Source: Marseilla massiliensis (GTDB taxonomy: Bacteria > Bacteroidota > Bacteroidia > Bacteroidales > Bacteroidaceae). From it: a stretch of DNA of 64,000 bases. The notes under the pieces were generated by a model. The model was not told the origin of the DNA. It saw nothing but the letters and a program-made list of their open reading frames with translations, and ran no database searches. A program made the translations under genes and the position numbers. Location of the stretch: contig NZ_JACJJG010000005.1 of assembly GCF_016899855.1 (NCBI RefSeq), forward strand, positions 1 through 64,000. Reading direction: 5' to 3'. Shown here piece after piece: positions 16,942-25,560 of this stretch (position 1 is the first letter of the stretch; each line of letters begins with the position of its first letter).

Positions 16942-18345
16942 ATGATAAAACTAAGGGAAAAGATAGGTTACGGCTTCGGAGACATGGCGTCGTCCATGTT
17001 CTGGAAACTCTTTGGAGCCTACCTCATGATATTTTATACAGACGTGTTCGGTTTGCCTGCCGCCATGGTAGGAACGATGTTCCTCGTAACCCGAATATGG
17101 GACTCCGTGTTCGACCCTGTCGTAGGAATCGTTGCGGACCGGACCAACAGCCGCTGGGGTAAGTTCCGTCCTTATATACTATGTCTTGCCGTGCCGTTCG
17201 GTATTGTTGGCGCGCTTACGTTCTACACCCCGTCGTTCGGCCTTACCGGAAAGCTGGTTTACGCTTACGCCACTTACTCGATTATGATGATGGTTTATTC
17301 AGCCATCAACGTGCCTTACGCGTCATTGCTTGGCGTGATGAGCCCTAATCCGAGCGAACGCAACACGCTGTCTACCTTCCGTATGACGTTTGCCTACATC
17401 GGCAGTTTTATCGCGTTGCTGCTCTTTATGCCAATGGCCAACGCCTTCAGCGGGCACAGTAAGGACATAGCTGACCAACAGACGGGATGGTTTATGGCTG
17501 CAGCTACCATCGCCGTGCTGTGTGTTATCCTCTTCCTGGGCTGCTTCTCTTGGACAAGGGAGCGTGTAAAGCCCATCAACGAGCAGAAAACGTCACTCAA
17601 GACGGACATCAAAGACCTGCTGCATAACCGTCCGTGGTGTATTCTTTTCGTAGCCGGCGTGGCGGCGTTGGTGTTCAACTCTATCCGTGACGGTGCCGCC
17701 GTGTACTACTTCAAGTACTATATTGTCGAGGATAATTTCCATACTGTCAATCTGTTTGGCGTCTCGTTCGTGCTCAGCGGACTGTTTCTCGCCGTTGGCC
17801 AGGCAGCCAATATCATCGGAGTTGTGCTCGCCGCGCCTGTCAGCAACAAGATAGGAAAGAAGCGTACGTTTGCTCTTGCCATGCTGTTGACCGCCGTTCT
17901 AAGCGTGATCTTCTTCTGGTTTGACAAGGACGACATTGTTCTTATCTTCGTGTTCCAGTGCCTTATCAGCATGTGTGCCGGCAGTATATTCCCGCTGTTG
18001 TGGTCGATGTACGCTGATTGCGCCGATTATTCCGAGCTGAACACTGGCAACCGTGCCACCGGACTGATATTCTCGGCCTCGTCGATGAGCCAGAAATTCG
18101 GCTGGGCTATAGGCACCGCGCTCACCGGTTGGCTGCTTTCCTATTTCGGATTCCACGCCAATGCCGCGCAGAGTCCCGAGACAATACACGGCATAAAGCT
18201 GTTCCTGAGCTGGCTGCCGGCAGCCGCTTCGGTTGTGTCGGTTGTCTTCATCCTATGTTATCCGTTAGGAGAACAGCAGGTATCTAAAATCATAGATAAG
18301 TTAAACATTAAGCGTTCACAATCTAATGAAGGAAAAAATAAATAA
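16942..18345 (+). CDS. GPH/MFS-family sugar:cation symporter
   Basis: A 467-residue inner-membrane protein with about 12 hydrophobic segments and the MelB-like glycoside-pentoside-hexuronide signature near the N-terminus (KIGYGFGDMASSMFW, TRIWDSVFDPVVGIVADRTNSRWGKFRPYI). By position in the operon it should import mannobiose or mannosylglucose from the periplasm. The orthologous gene in B. fragilis occupies the same place between the phosphorylase and epimerase genes. Its stop overlaps the epimerase start by 20 bp, which points to translational coupling. Substrate assignment is by context only. Confidence 0.85.
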   Translation: MIKLREKIGYGFGDMASSMFWKLFGAYLMIFYTDVFGLPAAMVGTMFLVTRIWDSVFDPVVGIVADRTNSRWGKFRPYILCLAVPFGIVGALTFYTPSFGLTGKLVYAYATYSIMMMVYSAINVPYASLLGVMSPNPSERNTLSTFRMTFAYIGSFIALLLFMPMANAFSGHSKDIADQQTGWFMAAATIAVLCVILFLGCFSWTRERVKPINEQKTSLKTDIKDLLHNRPWCILFVAGVAALVFNSIRDGAAVYYFKYYIVEDNFHTVNLFGVSFVLSGLFLAVGQAANIIGVVLAAPVSNKIGKKRTFALAMLLTAVLSVIFFWFDKDDIVLIFVFQCLISMCAGSIFPLLWSMYADCADYSELNTGNRATGLIFSASSMSQKFGWAIGTALTGWLLSYFGFHANAAQSPETIHGIKLFLSWLPAAASVVSVVFILCYPLGEQQVSKIIDKLNIKRSQSNEGKNK

Positions 18346-19519
18346 GCTTTGCATGGAGGTTAGGGCCGAACTCGAGAACGACATCCTGCCGTTCTGGAGC
18401 GGTAAGATGGCCGACAACGTGCGTGGAGGATTCTACGGGCGCATTGACGGCAACGACGTTCTCGACACCGAGGCGCCCAAGGGAGCGATACTTAATGGCC
18501 GCATATTATGGACTTTCTCGGCCGCTTACCGCCTGTTGGGCAAGCAGGAGTATCTCGAGACGGCCACGAGGGCCAAGCGTTACCTGATAGACAAGTTCTA
18601 TGACAAGGATTTCGGGGGAGTATATTGGTCGTTGAATGCCGACGGCAGTCCGCTCGACACAAAGAAACAGATATACGCTTTGGGCTTCGCGATATACGGA
18701 TTGAGCGAATATGCCCGTGCCACCGGCGACGATGAATCCCTTGACTATGCCGTGAAACTGTTTGAGACGATAGAGGAATACAGTTTCGACAAGGAGAGAA
18801 ACGGATATATCGAGGCCTTCATGCGCGACTGGCAGCCCATAGCCGACATGCGCCTTAGCGACAAGGACGAGAACATGAGCAAGACGATGAACACCCACCT
18901 GCACATCCTTGAGCCTTACGCCAACCTCTACCGTGTGTGGAAAGACCCGCGTCTGGAGCGGCAGTTGAGGAATCTTATCGAGCTGTTTATCAAGAAGATA
19001 CTGAACGGAACGACGTATCATCTCGACCTGTTCTTTGACGACGACTGGACGGTTAAGGACGAAATAATATCCTACGGGCATGACATCGAGGCGTCATGGC
19101 TCATCCACGAGGCAGCGCTTGTGCTTGGTGATAAAGCCCTTTTGAAGGAAGTTGAGCACATAATAAGGCATATCGCCATGGCTGCGGACGAAGGACTGAA
19201 CCCTGACGGCAGCATGATTTACGAGACTTTTGTAGCCAAGGACAAGACCGACCGTGAACTCCACTGGTGGGTTCAGGCCGAAAACGTAGTAGGTCACTTC
19301 AACCTTTACCAGCATTTCGGTGACGTGAATGCTCTTGACACGGCCATTGACTGCTGGCTGTTTATCAAGGACAAGCTCGTTGACCATGAGCACGGGGAGT
19401 GGCATTGGAGCATAATGCCCGACGGAACGGTGAACCGCAAGGACGACAAGGCCGGCTTCTGGAAGTGTCCTTACCACAACGGAAGGATGTGCCTGGAGAT
19501 AATCGAGAGAACGAGATAA
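18326..19519 (+). CDS. Mannobiose/cellobiose 2-epimerase (AGE family)
   Basis: A 397-residue (alpha/alpha)6-barrel epimerase. It should convert beta-1,4-mannobiose into 4-O-beta-mannosylglucose, the substrate of the GH130 enzyme encoded two genes upstream; cellobiose could also be used. AGE-family landmarks are NGRILWTFSAAYR, the histidines in NTHLHILEPYANLYRVW (191, 193), SYGHDIEASWLIHEAA (His252), HWWVQAENVVG and GEWHWSIMPDG (His360). The start overlaps the transporter stop by 20 bp; an internal Met at residue 10 is an alternative. There is no signal peptide, so it acts in the cytoplasm. Confidence 0.9.
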   Translation: MKEKINKLCMEVRAELENDILPFWSGKMADNVRGGFYGRIDGNDVLDTEAPKGAILNGRILWTFSAAYRLLGKQEYLETATRAKRYLIDKFYDKDFGGVYWSLNADGSPLDTKKQIYALGFAIYGLSEYARATGDDESLDYAVKLFETIEEYSFDKERNGYIEAFMRDWQPIADMRLSDKDENMSKTMNTHLHILEPYANLYRVWKDPRLERQLRNLIELFIKKILNGTTYHLDLFFDDDWTVKDEIISYGHDIEASWLIHEAALVLGDKALLKEVEHIIRHIAMAADEGLNPDGSMIYETFVAKDKTDRELHWWVQAENVVGHFNLYQHFGDVNALDTAIDCWLFIKDKLVDHEHGEWHWSIMPDGTVNRKDDKAGFWKCPYHNGRMCLEIIERTR

Positions 19520-19542
19520 TTCATAATTGTATCAAAGTGTAT

Positions 19543-20976
19543 ATGAAGAGAACAGTATTGGCAGTCTGTCTGTGCGCCCTGGCACATTCGGTAACGTGGG
19601 CAAAGGTCGACTTACCCGATATATTCAGCGACAATATGGTGTTGCAGCAGCAGACTGACGCACGCATTTGGGGCTGGTCCGAGCCTGGCGCAAAGGTTAC
19701 GGTGGGCACGTCGTGGAGCGGCAATGCCGTGACCGTTGACGCCGACAAGAACGGCAAGTGGACTGCCACGGTAAAGACTCCGGCAGCCTCTTACGCCCCG
19801 CAGACGCTGACTATCGCGGATAAGGACGGGCAGGTGAAACTCTCTAACGTGCTCATCGGCGAGGTGTGGTTCTGCTCGGGACAGTCTAATATGGAAATGC
19901 CGCTTGCGGGTTTCGACAACTGTCCCATATCCGGAGCCAACGAAGTGATAGCCACGTCGGCGCAATATAAGGGCATACGCATGGCCACTGTCGAGAAGAA
20001 CGGCCAGCTTTCGCCCGTAGACCGTTGTCAGGGCAAGTGGAAAGTGTGCAATCCCGAGAACTCGCCGCGCTTCAGCGCCACGGCGTTTTTCTTCGCACGG
20101 ATGGTCAACAGCGTGCTCGATGTGCCCGTGGGCATTATCAACTGCAGCTGGGGAGGCACGATGGTAGAGGGCTGGTTGCCGCGCGACACCGTGGCAAAGT
20201 ATCCTGACATCGACCTGAAACGCGACATCCGCAAGGAAGAACCGCACGACTGGTGGCACTACCTGAGCCCCACGCTGATGTATAACGGCATGCTCCGTCC
20301 GCTTGAAGGATATACAATCAAGGGCTTCCTGTGGTACCAGGGCGAGTCGAACGTTGGCAAACACAAGACCTACGCCCAGCGTCTTAAGACCATGGTAGAC
20401 CTCTGGCGCAAGGAGTGGGGACAGGGAGAGCTGCCCTTCTATTTCGTCGAGATTGCCCCGTTCGGCAAGTACGAGGGCAGGGCGTCGGCCTTCCTGCGTG
20501 AGGCGCAGTACAAGGCTCAGTCGCTGATTGCCAACAGTGCGATGGTATCTACCAACGACCTTGTAGAGCCTTACGAGGCCGAGAACGTACACCCGAAGGA
20601 CAAGCGCAGTGTAGGTTCGCGCCTGGCTTACCAGGCGTTGGCCAAGACATATGGCGTAAAAGGCATAGAGGCCGACTGTCCGGCATACCAGTCGATGGAA
20701 GTGAAAGGCGACACCGTGGTGCTCAGCTTTGTTCATGCAGACAACGGATTCAACCGCATGAAGGGCATGGAGGGCTTTGAGGTGGCCGGCGCCGACCGTG
20801 AGTTCTATCCCGCCAAGGCCGAGCTGATGGGCAAGAACCAGATAGTCGTGGTATGCGACAAGGTCAGCAGTCCCGTGTCGGTACGCTACGCGTTCCACGA
20901 TTATTCGCCCGGCAACGTGGCAAACCTGCGCGGACTGCCCCTCGTGCCGTTCCGTACGGACGACTGGGAGTGGTGA
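19543..20976 (+). CDS. SGNH-family acetylesterase (sialate O-acetylesterase-like), exported
   Basis: A 477-residue secreted esterase. It has a signal peptide (residues 1-20), the serine block FCSGQSNMEMPL (Ser115), the oxyanion block INCSWGGTMVEGW, the block LWYQGESNVGKH, and the His block NVHPKDKRSVGSRLAYQAL. Databases usually call this family sialate O-acetylesterase, but in a mannan operon an acetyl-mannan esterase is more likely, clearing 2-O/3-O acetyl groups that block mannanases. The frame opens at 19399 inside the epimerase gene; the ATG at 19543 precedes the signal peptide and is chosen. It lies 23 bp after the epimerase, so it belongs to the same operon. Confidence 0.85.
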   Translation: MKRTVLAVCLCALAHSVTWAKVDLPDIFSDNMVLQQQTDARIWGWSEPGAKVTVGTSWSGNAVTVDADKNGKWTATVKTPAASYAPQTLTIADKDGQVKLSNVLIGEVWFCSGQSNMEMPLAGFDNCPISGANEVIATSAQYKGIRMATVEKNGQLSPVDRCQGKWKVCNPENSPRFSATAFFFARMVNSVLDVPVGIINCSWGGTMVEGWLPRDTVAKYPDIDLKRDIRKEEPHDWWHYLSPTLMYNGMLRPLEGYTIKGFLWYQGESNVGKHKTYAQRLKTMVDLWRKEWGQGELPFYFVEIAPFGKYEGRASAFLREAQYKAQSLIANSAMVSTNDLVEPYEAENVHPKDKRSVGSRLAYQALAKTYGVKGIEADCPAYQSMEVKGDTVVLSFVHADNGFNRMKGMEGFEVAGADREFYPAKAELMGKNQIVVVCDKVSSPVSVRYAFHDYSPGNVANLRGLPLVPFRTDDWEW

Positions 20977-21051
20977 TGCTTGTGCCGTTTGCATGCGATG
21001 ATTTTACACAATAGGTGTTTTTTGATGTTTATATAAGGATTGTTTTTTTGC

Positions 21052-21156
21052 TTGAGACGGTCTTTCGCCTTGTGAAAGGCCGTCTTTTAGCTTGTAAAAG
21101 GCCACCTTTTGGCGTGCAAAATACGGTCTTTTGGGAAACAAAAGGTGGCCTTTTGC
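21052..21156. repeat. 22-23 bp palindromic-unit array, copy 3
   Basis: Five units at 22-23 bp spacing. Unit 3 (AAAAGGCCACCTTTT) and unit 5 (AAAAGGTGGCCTTTT) carry a changed core in compensating form, giving a perfect 16 bp inverted repeat with a unit between. The array lies in the 284 bp gap between the esterase and GH3 genes. Confidence 0.8.
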
Positions 21157-21260
21157 TAACGCATTGAATATCAGGTGTTTGCAAAACGACAGCCAAACCC
21201 TTTCCAGGCCGTGCCAAACGGCCGTTAATCGAGTCATGAAAACATTATAAACCAACAATT

Positions 21261-23603
21261 ATGAATAAAGTAAAACAAATGGCAATGACCACCGTTATGT
21301 GTGCCGGGGCGATAGCTTTGGCCGTCGGGCAGACTGCGCCGGCTATCCCGTCAGACCCCGTTATAGAAGCGAACATTCAGCAATGGCTCAAGAAAATGAC
21401 CCTTGAAGAGAAAATAGGGCAGATGTGCGAGATAACCATTGACGTGGTGACCGACTTCGAGAAGAGCCGCGACGGGTTTACCCTTAGCGAGGCAATGCTC
21501 GACACTGTAATCGGCAAATACAAGGTAGGCTCGCTCCTGAACGTGCCCCTGAGCGTGGCGCAGAAGAAGGAAGTGTGGGCGAAAGCCATCCGGCAGATAC
21601 AGGAGAAGTCGATTAAGGAAATCGGAATACCCTGCATTTACGGCGTTGACGAAATCCACGGCACCACATATACGCTTGACGGCACCCTCTTTCCGCAGGG
21701 CGTCAACATGGGCGCTACGTTCAACCGGACTCTCGTAAGGCGAGGAGCCGAGATCTCGGCGTACGAGACCAAGGCCAGCTGCGTGCCCTGGACGTATGCT
21801 CCCGTGGTAGACCTCGGGCGCGATCCACGCTGGCCCCGCATGTGGGAAAACTATGGCGAGGACGCTTATCTTAACACCGTAATGGGCGTTGAGGCCGTGC
21901 TCGGATTCCAGGGCAGCGACCCCAACCACATCGGCCGGTACAATGTTGCCGCCTGCGTGAAGCACTACATGGGCTACGGAGTGCCCGTATCGGGCAAGGA
22001 CCGCACGCCGTCGGCCATACCGAGAAGCGAACTTCGCGAGAAGCATTTTGCCCCTTACCTGGCCGCGATACGTGCGGGGGCGTTGAGCGTGATGGTCAAT
22101 TCGGCAGTAGACAACGGCATGCCGTTCCACGCCAACAAGGAACTGCTGACTGATTGGCTCAAGCGTGACCTCAACTGGGACGGTCTTATAGTGACCGACT
22201 GGGCCGACATCAACAACCTCTGCACCCGTGACCACATAGCCGCGACCAAGAAAGAGGCCATCAAGATAGCCATCAACGCCGGCATTGACATGTCGATGGT
22301 GCCTTACGAAACGAGCTTCTGCACGTACTTGAAGGAGCTGGTGGAGGAGGGCGAGGTGCCAAAGAGCAGGATAGACGACGCCGTAGCCCGTGTGCTTCGC
22401 CTGAAATACCGCCTCGGATTGTTCGATAATCCGTATTGGGACATCGCCGAATACGACAAGTTCGGTTCGCCCGAGCATGCCGACGGGGCCCTGTGCGCCG
22501 CCGAGGAGAGCGAGGTTCTGCTGAAGAACGACGGCAACCTGCTGCCCTTGAAACAAGGAACCAAGATTCTGCTTGCCGGCCCTAACGCCAACTTAATGCG
22601 CTGTCTTAACGGCGGATGGTCGTATTCGTGGCAGGGACACCGCGCCGACGAGTTTGCCGGAGCGTACAATACGATATACGAAGCGTTGTGCAACAAATTC
22701 GGAAAGGACAACATCACGTACGAGCCGGGCGTTACTTACGCGCCGTATAAGAACGACAACTGGTGGGAGGAGAACCCCGTTGAGATAGAAAAGGCCGTGG
22801 CCGCTGCCGCCAACGCCGACGTTATAATAGCCTGCATCGGTGAAAACTCGTATTGCGAGACGCCCGGCAACCTTAACGACCTGACCCTCTCGGCCAACCA
22901 GCGCAACCTTGTGAAGGCGCTCGCTGCCACCGGCAAGCCTGTAATCCTTGTTTTGAACGAAGGCCGTCCGCGCATTATCAATGACATAGAACCGCTTGCC
23001 AAGGCCGTGGTTCATGTTATGCTGCCCGGCAACTATGGCGGTGACGCACTTGCAAACCTGCTCGCCGGAGACGTTAATTTCAGCGGAAAGCTGCCTTATA
23101 CGTATCCGAAGTACATCAATTCGCTTGCCACTTACGACTACAAACCTTGTGAAAACGTAGGTCAGATGGCCGGAAACTATAACTATGATGCCGTCATGGA
23201 CGTGCAATGGCCGTTCGGTTTCGGCCTCAGTTACACGTCGTATGCCTACTCAAACCTCAAGGTCGACAAGTCTTCTTTTGCTCCGGGTGACGTTATAACC
23301 GTGTCGGTCGACGTGACAAATACCGGCAGTGTAGAAGGCAAGGAGAGCGTGTTGCTGTATTCGAGCGACCTTGTGGCAAGCTCAACGCCGGACATCAAGC
23401 GGCTTCGTGGCTTCGACAAGATAAGCCTTAAACCGGGAGAGACAAAGACGGTAACGCTGAAACTTGCTGCCGACGACCTTGCTTTCGTTGGCTATGACGG
23501 CCTTTGGCGCCTGGAAAAGGGCGACTTCGTGCTGGCATGTGGCGGCAAAACCGTTACCGTAACGTGTACTGATACAAAGGTGTGGAATACGCCTAACCGA
23601 TGA
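21261..23603 (+). CDS. Beta-glucosidase-type glycoside hydrolase, GH3, exported
   Basis: A 780-residue GH3 enzyme with a signal peptide (about 1-23), an N-terminal TIM barrel ([49 protein letters not shown]) and the nucleophile Asp313 in GLIVTDWAD. Then comes the alpha/beta sandwich ([20 protein letters not shown]) and a fibronectin III-like C-terminal domain ([29 protein letters not shown]). In this locus it probably removes beta-1,4-glucose from glucomannan oligosaccharides in the periplasm; a beta-mannosidase or xylosidase activity cannot be excluded. It is separated from the esterase gene by a repeat array, so it may have its own promoter or be attenuated. Confidence 0.87.
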   Translation: MNKVKQMAMTTVMCAGAIALAVGQTAPAIPSDPVIEANIQQWLKKMTLEEKIGQMCEITIDVVTDFEKSRDGFTLSEAMLDTVIGKYKVGSLLNVPLSVAQKKEVWAKAIRQIQEKSIKEIGIPCIYGVDEIHGTTYTLDGTLFPQGVNMGATFNRTLVRRGAEISAYETKASCVPWTYAPVVDLGRDPRWPRMWENYGEDAYLNTVMGVEAVLGFQGSDPNHIGRYNVAACVKHYMGYGVPVSGKDRTPSAIPRSELREKHFAPYLAAIRAGALSVMVNSAVDNGMPFHANKELLTDWLKRDLNWDGLIVTDWADINNLCTRDHIAATKKEAIKIAINAGIDMSMVPYETSFCTYLKELVEEGEVPKSRIDDAVARVLRLKYRLGLFDNPYWDIAEYDKFGSPEHADGALCAAEESEVLLKNDGNLLPLKQGTKILLAGPNANLMRCLNGGWSYSWQGHRADEFAGAYNTIYEALCNKFGKDNITYEPGVTYAPYKNDNWWEENPVEIEKAVAAAANADVIIACIGENSYCETPGNLNDLTLSANQRNLVKALAATGKPVILVLNEGRPRIINDIEPLAKAVVHVMLPGNYGGDALANLLAGDVNFSGKLPYTYPKYINSLATYDYKPCENVGQMAGNYNYDAVMDVQWPFGFGLSYTSYAYSNLKVDKSSFAPGDVITVSVDVTNTGSVEGKESVLLYSSDLVASSTPDIKRLRGFDKISLKPGETKTVTLKLAADDLAFVGYDGLWRLEKGDFVLACGGKTVTVTCTDTKVWNTPNR

Positions 23604-23608
23604 AAAAA

Positions 23609-23644
23609 AGGTCGTGCAACGGTTGACTGTCCGTTACACGACCT
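23609..23644. terminator. Bidirectional intrinsic terminator
   Basis: A 14 bp stem (AGGTCGTGCAACGG at 23609-23622, complement at 23631-23644, one mismatch). On the plus strand it follows the GH3 stop by 6 bp and is followed by GTTTCTTTT. On the minus strand it is followed by seven T, a better U-tract, which suggests that it also ends a leftward transcript such as the small gene at 23693-23785. Confidence 0.8.
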
Positions 23645-23692
23645 GTTTCTTTTATATTGTTGTGTCTGGTCTTGCTGTCTAAGTATGGCGGC

Positions 23693-23785
23693 TTAGCGGT
23701 TGAAACGTGCGCCATACATTACGTTCGCGCTCCACGCAAGATTCTTCCTGAAACTGCGGAGCAAGCTTTTTACATTCTTTTTCAT
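23693..23785 (-). CDS. Putative 30-residue basic small protein
   Basis: This ORF is too short for usual gene calling. It starts MKKNVKSLLRSFRKN, ends NVMYGARFNR, has nine Lys/Arg and no acidic residue, and could form an amphipathic helix. A minus-strand -7 element (TATTTTTG, 23877-23884) lies about 90 bp upstream, and the hairpin at 23609-23644 with a strong minus-strand U-tract lies about 50 bp downstream, so the unit looks like an independent short transcript of roughly 265 nt. It lies in the 342 bp gap between the convergent GH3 and GH5 genes. I do not recognise the family. It could also be a non-coding RNA with a chance ORF. Confidence 0.4.
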   Translation of the reverse strand: MKKNVKSLLRSFRKNLAWSANVMYGARFNR

Positions 23786-23876
23786 AATACCTATTGTTTT
23801 TGTTATCCTAAGAAATACTGCCCTTGCGAGCCAATCCTTTTACTTGTTATCCGTTGTTTTCGAGTGCAAAAATACA

Positions 23877-23906
23877 ACCGTTCCGCTAATGTTACGCCAT
23901 TTTGGC
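23877..23906 (-). promoter_or_regulatory. Candidate promoter/operator of the small gene
   Basis: The minus strand carries TATTTTTG (23877-23884). Just upstream is the palindrome GCCATTTTGGC (23896-23906) near the -33 position. The same motif occurs as a longer palindrome at 10015-10053, at the other side of the mannan locus. Confidence 0.35.
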
Positions 23907-23945
23907 ACATGATATTTTTGTTGGAGCCCACTTTTTTGACATGGG

Positions 23946-25253
23946 TCAAAAGCTGCCGAGTTTCCTGTTAGCCATCCTGATCAGGTTTGTCGTTGTAGTG
24001 TCGGTGCTGAACACGGAGTTAAGTCCTTGTGCCTCTTGTGCCGGGTCGCCGGTATAGTCGTCGCCGGGTTGCCAGTAGTCGTGCCCTACGGGAAGGCTGG
24101 CCGTGCCGCCCCACCCCCAGAAGTTGCATCCTGCAAGCAGTCCGCCGTTGCGCGCGTTGCCTTCTACGAGGCTGAATATATATTCGTAATAGCTGTCACG
24201 CGCCGTCGTTGCGGCGTCTTTGGTGAACCTGAATCCGTCGCGCGGATAGCCGAATTCCTCAAGCACGAGCGGCTTGCAGTATTTGCGGGCTATGTCAAGA
24301 TGGTTGTCGATATATTCCTTTGTGGCTTCTTTGGCATGCTTGAGATTGTCCGTCAGCTTGTCTTGCGGCGCCCATCCCCAGTTGTACGGCCAGATGTGTA
24401 TGTTCATGTAGTCGACATGCGGGCAGGCATGTATGCGCTCGAACAGGGCCATGTCCTCCTCGCAACCGTGTTGCCCCTCGCTGCCTGTCGACACAAGCTG
24501 CCGCGGGGCGAGCGAGTCTATCAGTGCTGCGGCCTCTTCCATCCATTCGGCGAAAGCCTCCTTGCCGTCAGTTGAGAATGCCCTTGGCTCATTGCCTATT
24601 TGCCATGACATGATGGTCGGGTCGTCGGCATAGCGTATTCCGGTGTACCTGTTCGTGCGTGAGATGATGTCGCGTACGTAGCCGGCAAATAGTTGTTTTG
24701 CCTTCGGCGACTTGGGAAACTGGCTTACGAAGTCCATGAAGGCGGGGTAGCCGTCCTTAGCCGGTACGGGAGCTTTGCCGTGGCCGGCCCATTCGAGGTA
24801 TTGGCCGTAGCCGCCGCTCCATTCCCATGAGTTGTTGAGGTATAGCACGGCTACCATGTCCCTTTTCCTCATTTCCGCCAGCAGGTAGTCGAGGCCGGCA
24901 AGGATAGTGTCGTTATATTCGCGCGGAGCGGTCTGTAGCGTAGGCTCAACCTTGGTTGGCACGCCGCGCTTTCCGTCAGAGCCTACCAGAATGCGCAGGT
25001 TGTCAACTCCGATGGCTTTCAGTGAGTCGAGTTCCTGCTTCAGTCGCCGCCGGTTGCCGCCCGTTCCTTCGGACGCGAGGATGGCTCCGTACCAGAAGTT
25101 GGCGCCTATGTAATAGTACGGTTTGCCGTTGCGGACAAACTGTCCGCCGCTTACGCTGATGAAATTGTCATTACTTGCCGTGTGGCTTGTTTGCGCATTG
25201 CCCTGTGTCGTGCCGAGGGCAAGCGCGATAAGTGCTGATAATAGTTTCTTCAT
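23946..25253 (-). CDS. Endo-beta-mannanase, GH5 family, exported
   Basis: A 435-residue secreted enzyme with a signal peptide (residues 1-20). The GH5 barrel shows FVRNGKPYYYIGANFWYGA at the start, typical of subfamily 7 mannanases, DNLRILVG, the acid/base Glu222 in SWQIGNEPRAF, MNIHIWPYNWGW, and the nucleophile Glu (332/333) in LVLEEFGYPRDG. It should cut internal beta-1,4-mannosyl bonds at or outside the cell envelope. The open frame reaches 25286, but ATG 25253 directly precedes the signal peptide and a -7 element overlaps the longer start. It converges with the mannan operon and completes the locus with a second mannanase type. Confidence 0.88.
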   Translation of the reverse strand: MKKLLSALIALALGTTQGNAQTSHTASNDNFISVSGGQFVRNGKPYYYIGANFWYGAILASEGTGGNRRRLKQELDSLKAIGVDNLRILVGSDGKRGVPTKVEPTLQTAPREYNDTILAGLDYLLAEMRKRDMVAVLYLNNSWEWSGGYGQYLEWAGHGKAPVPAKDGYPAFMDFVSQFPKSPKAKQLFAGYVRDIISRTNRYTGIRYADDPTIMSWQIGNEPRAFSTDGKEAFAEWMEEAAALIDSLAPRQLVSTGSEGQHGCEEDMALFERIHACPHVDYMNIHIWPYNWGWAPQDKLTDNLKHAKEATKEYIDNHLDIARKYCKPLVLEEFGYPRDGFRFTKDAATTARDSYYEYIFSLVEGNARNGGLLAGCNFWGWGGTASLPVGHDYWQPGDDYTGDPAQEAQGLNSVFSTDTTTTNLIRMANRKLGSF

Positions 25254-25283
25254 GATTATTGTCTTTCGGTTTTTCCGGTGTGG

Positions 25284-25291
25284 CAAAGTTA
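25284..25291 (-). promoter_or_regulatory. -7 element of the GH5 gene promoter
   Basis: The minus strand reads TAACTTTG, the same variant as at the GH26 and GH36 promoters, about 31 bp before the ATG at 25253. Confidence 0.5.
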
Positions 25292-25400
25292 CGTTATTAA
25301 TGTCTTATCATATAGCACAATTTTGCCGGATGCTGGTACTATGTTGACGGCTTGTTGCATGTAGGGCGCCGTGCGTGATTGTGCAACAGATTCGGCTATA

Positions 25401-25490
25401 ATGTAAAAGGCCGTCTTTCGCATTATGAAAGACGGCCTTTCAGGCGTTAATAGGCGGCCTTTTGCATTGCGAAAGACGGCCTTTTGCGTC
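25401..25490. repeat. 22-23 bp palindromic-unit array, copy 4
   Basis: Four units. Units 1 and 2 (AAAGGCCGTCTTTC and GAAAGACGGCCTTT) are perfect complements and would form a 14 bp hairpin. It lies between the cysK stop and the GH5 promoter. Confidence 0.8.
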
Positions 25491-25560
25491 GGCGCTTTAT
25501 GTCGCGCGGTTTTCAACAGGCTACGGGGTGCCTGCCGCTAAGCGCCATGCGTGTATTCGG

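Noticed and set aside
19612-20994. 460-codon minus-strand ORF over the acetylesterase gene
   Set aside because: Antisense shadow; the plus strand carries the SGNH motifs and the signal peptide.
21351-22556. 401-codon minus-strand ORF over the GH3 gene
   Set aside because: Antisense shadow of a clearly recognised GH3 enzyme.
21261-23603. GH3 enzyme considered as a beta-N-acetylglucosaminidase
   Set aside because: The C-terminal sandwich and fibronectin III-like domain and the VTDWAD context fit beta-glucosidase-type GH3 enzymes.
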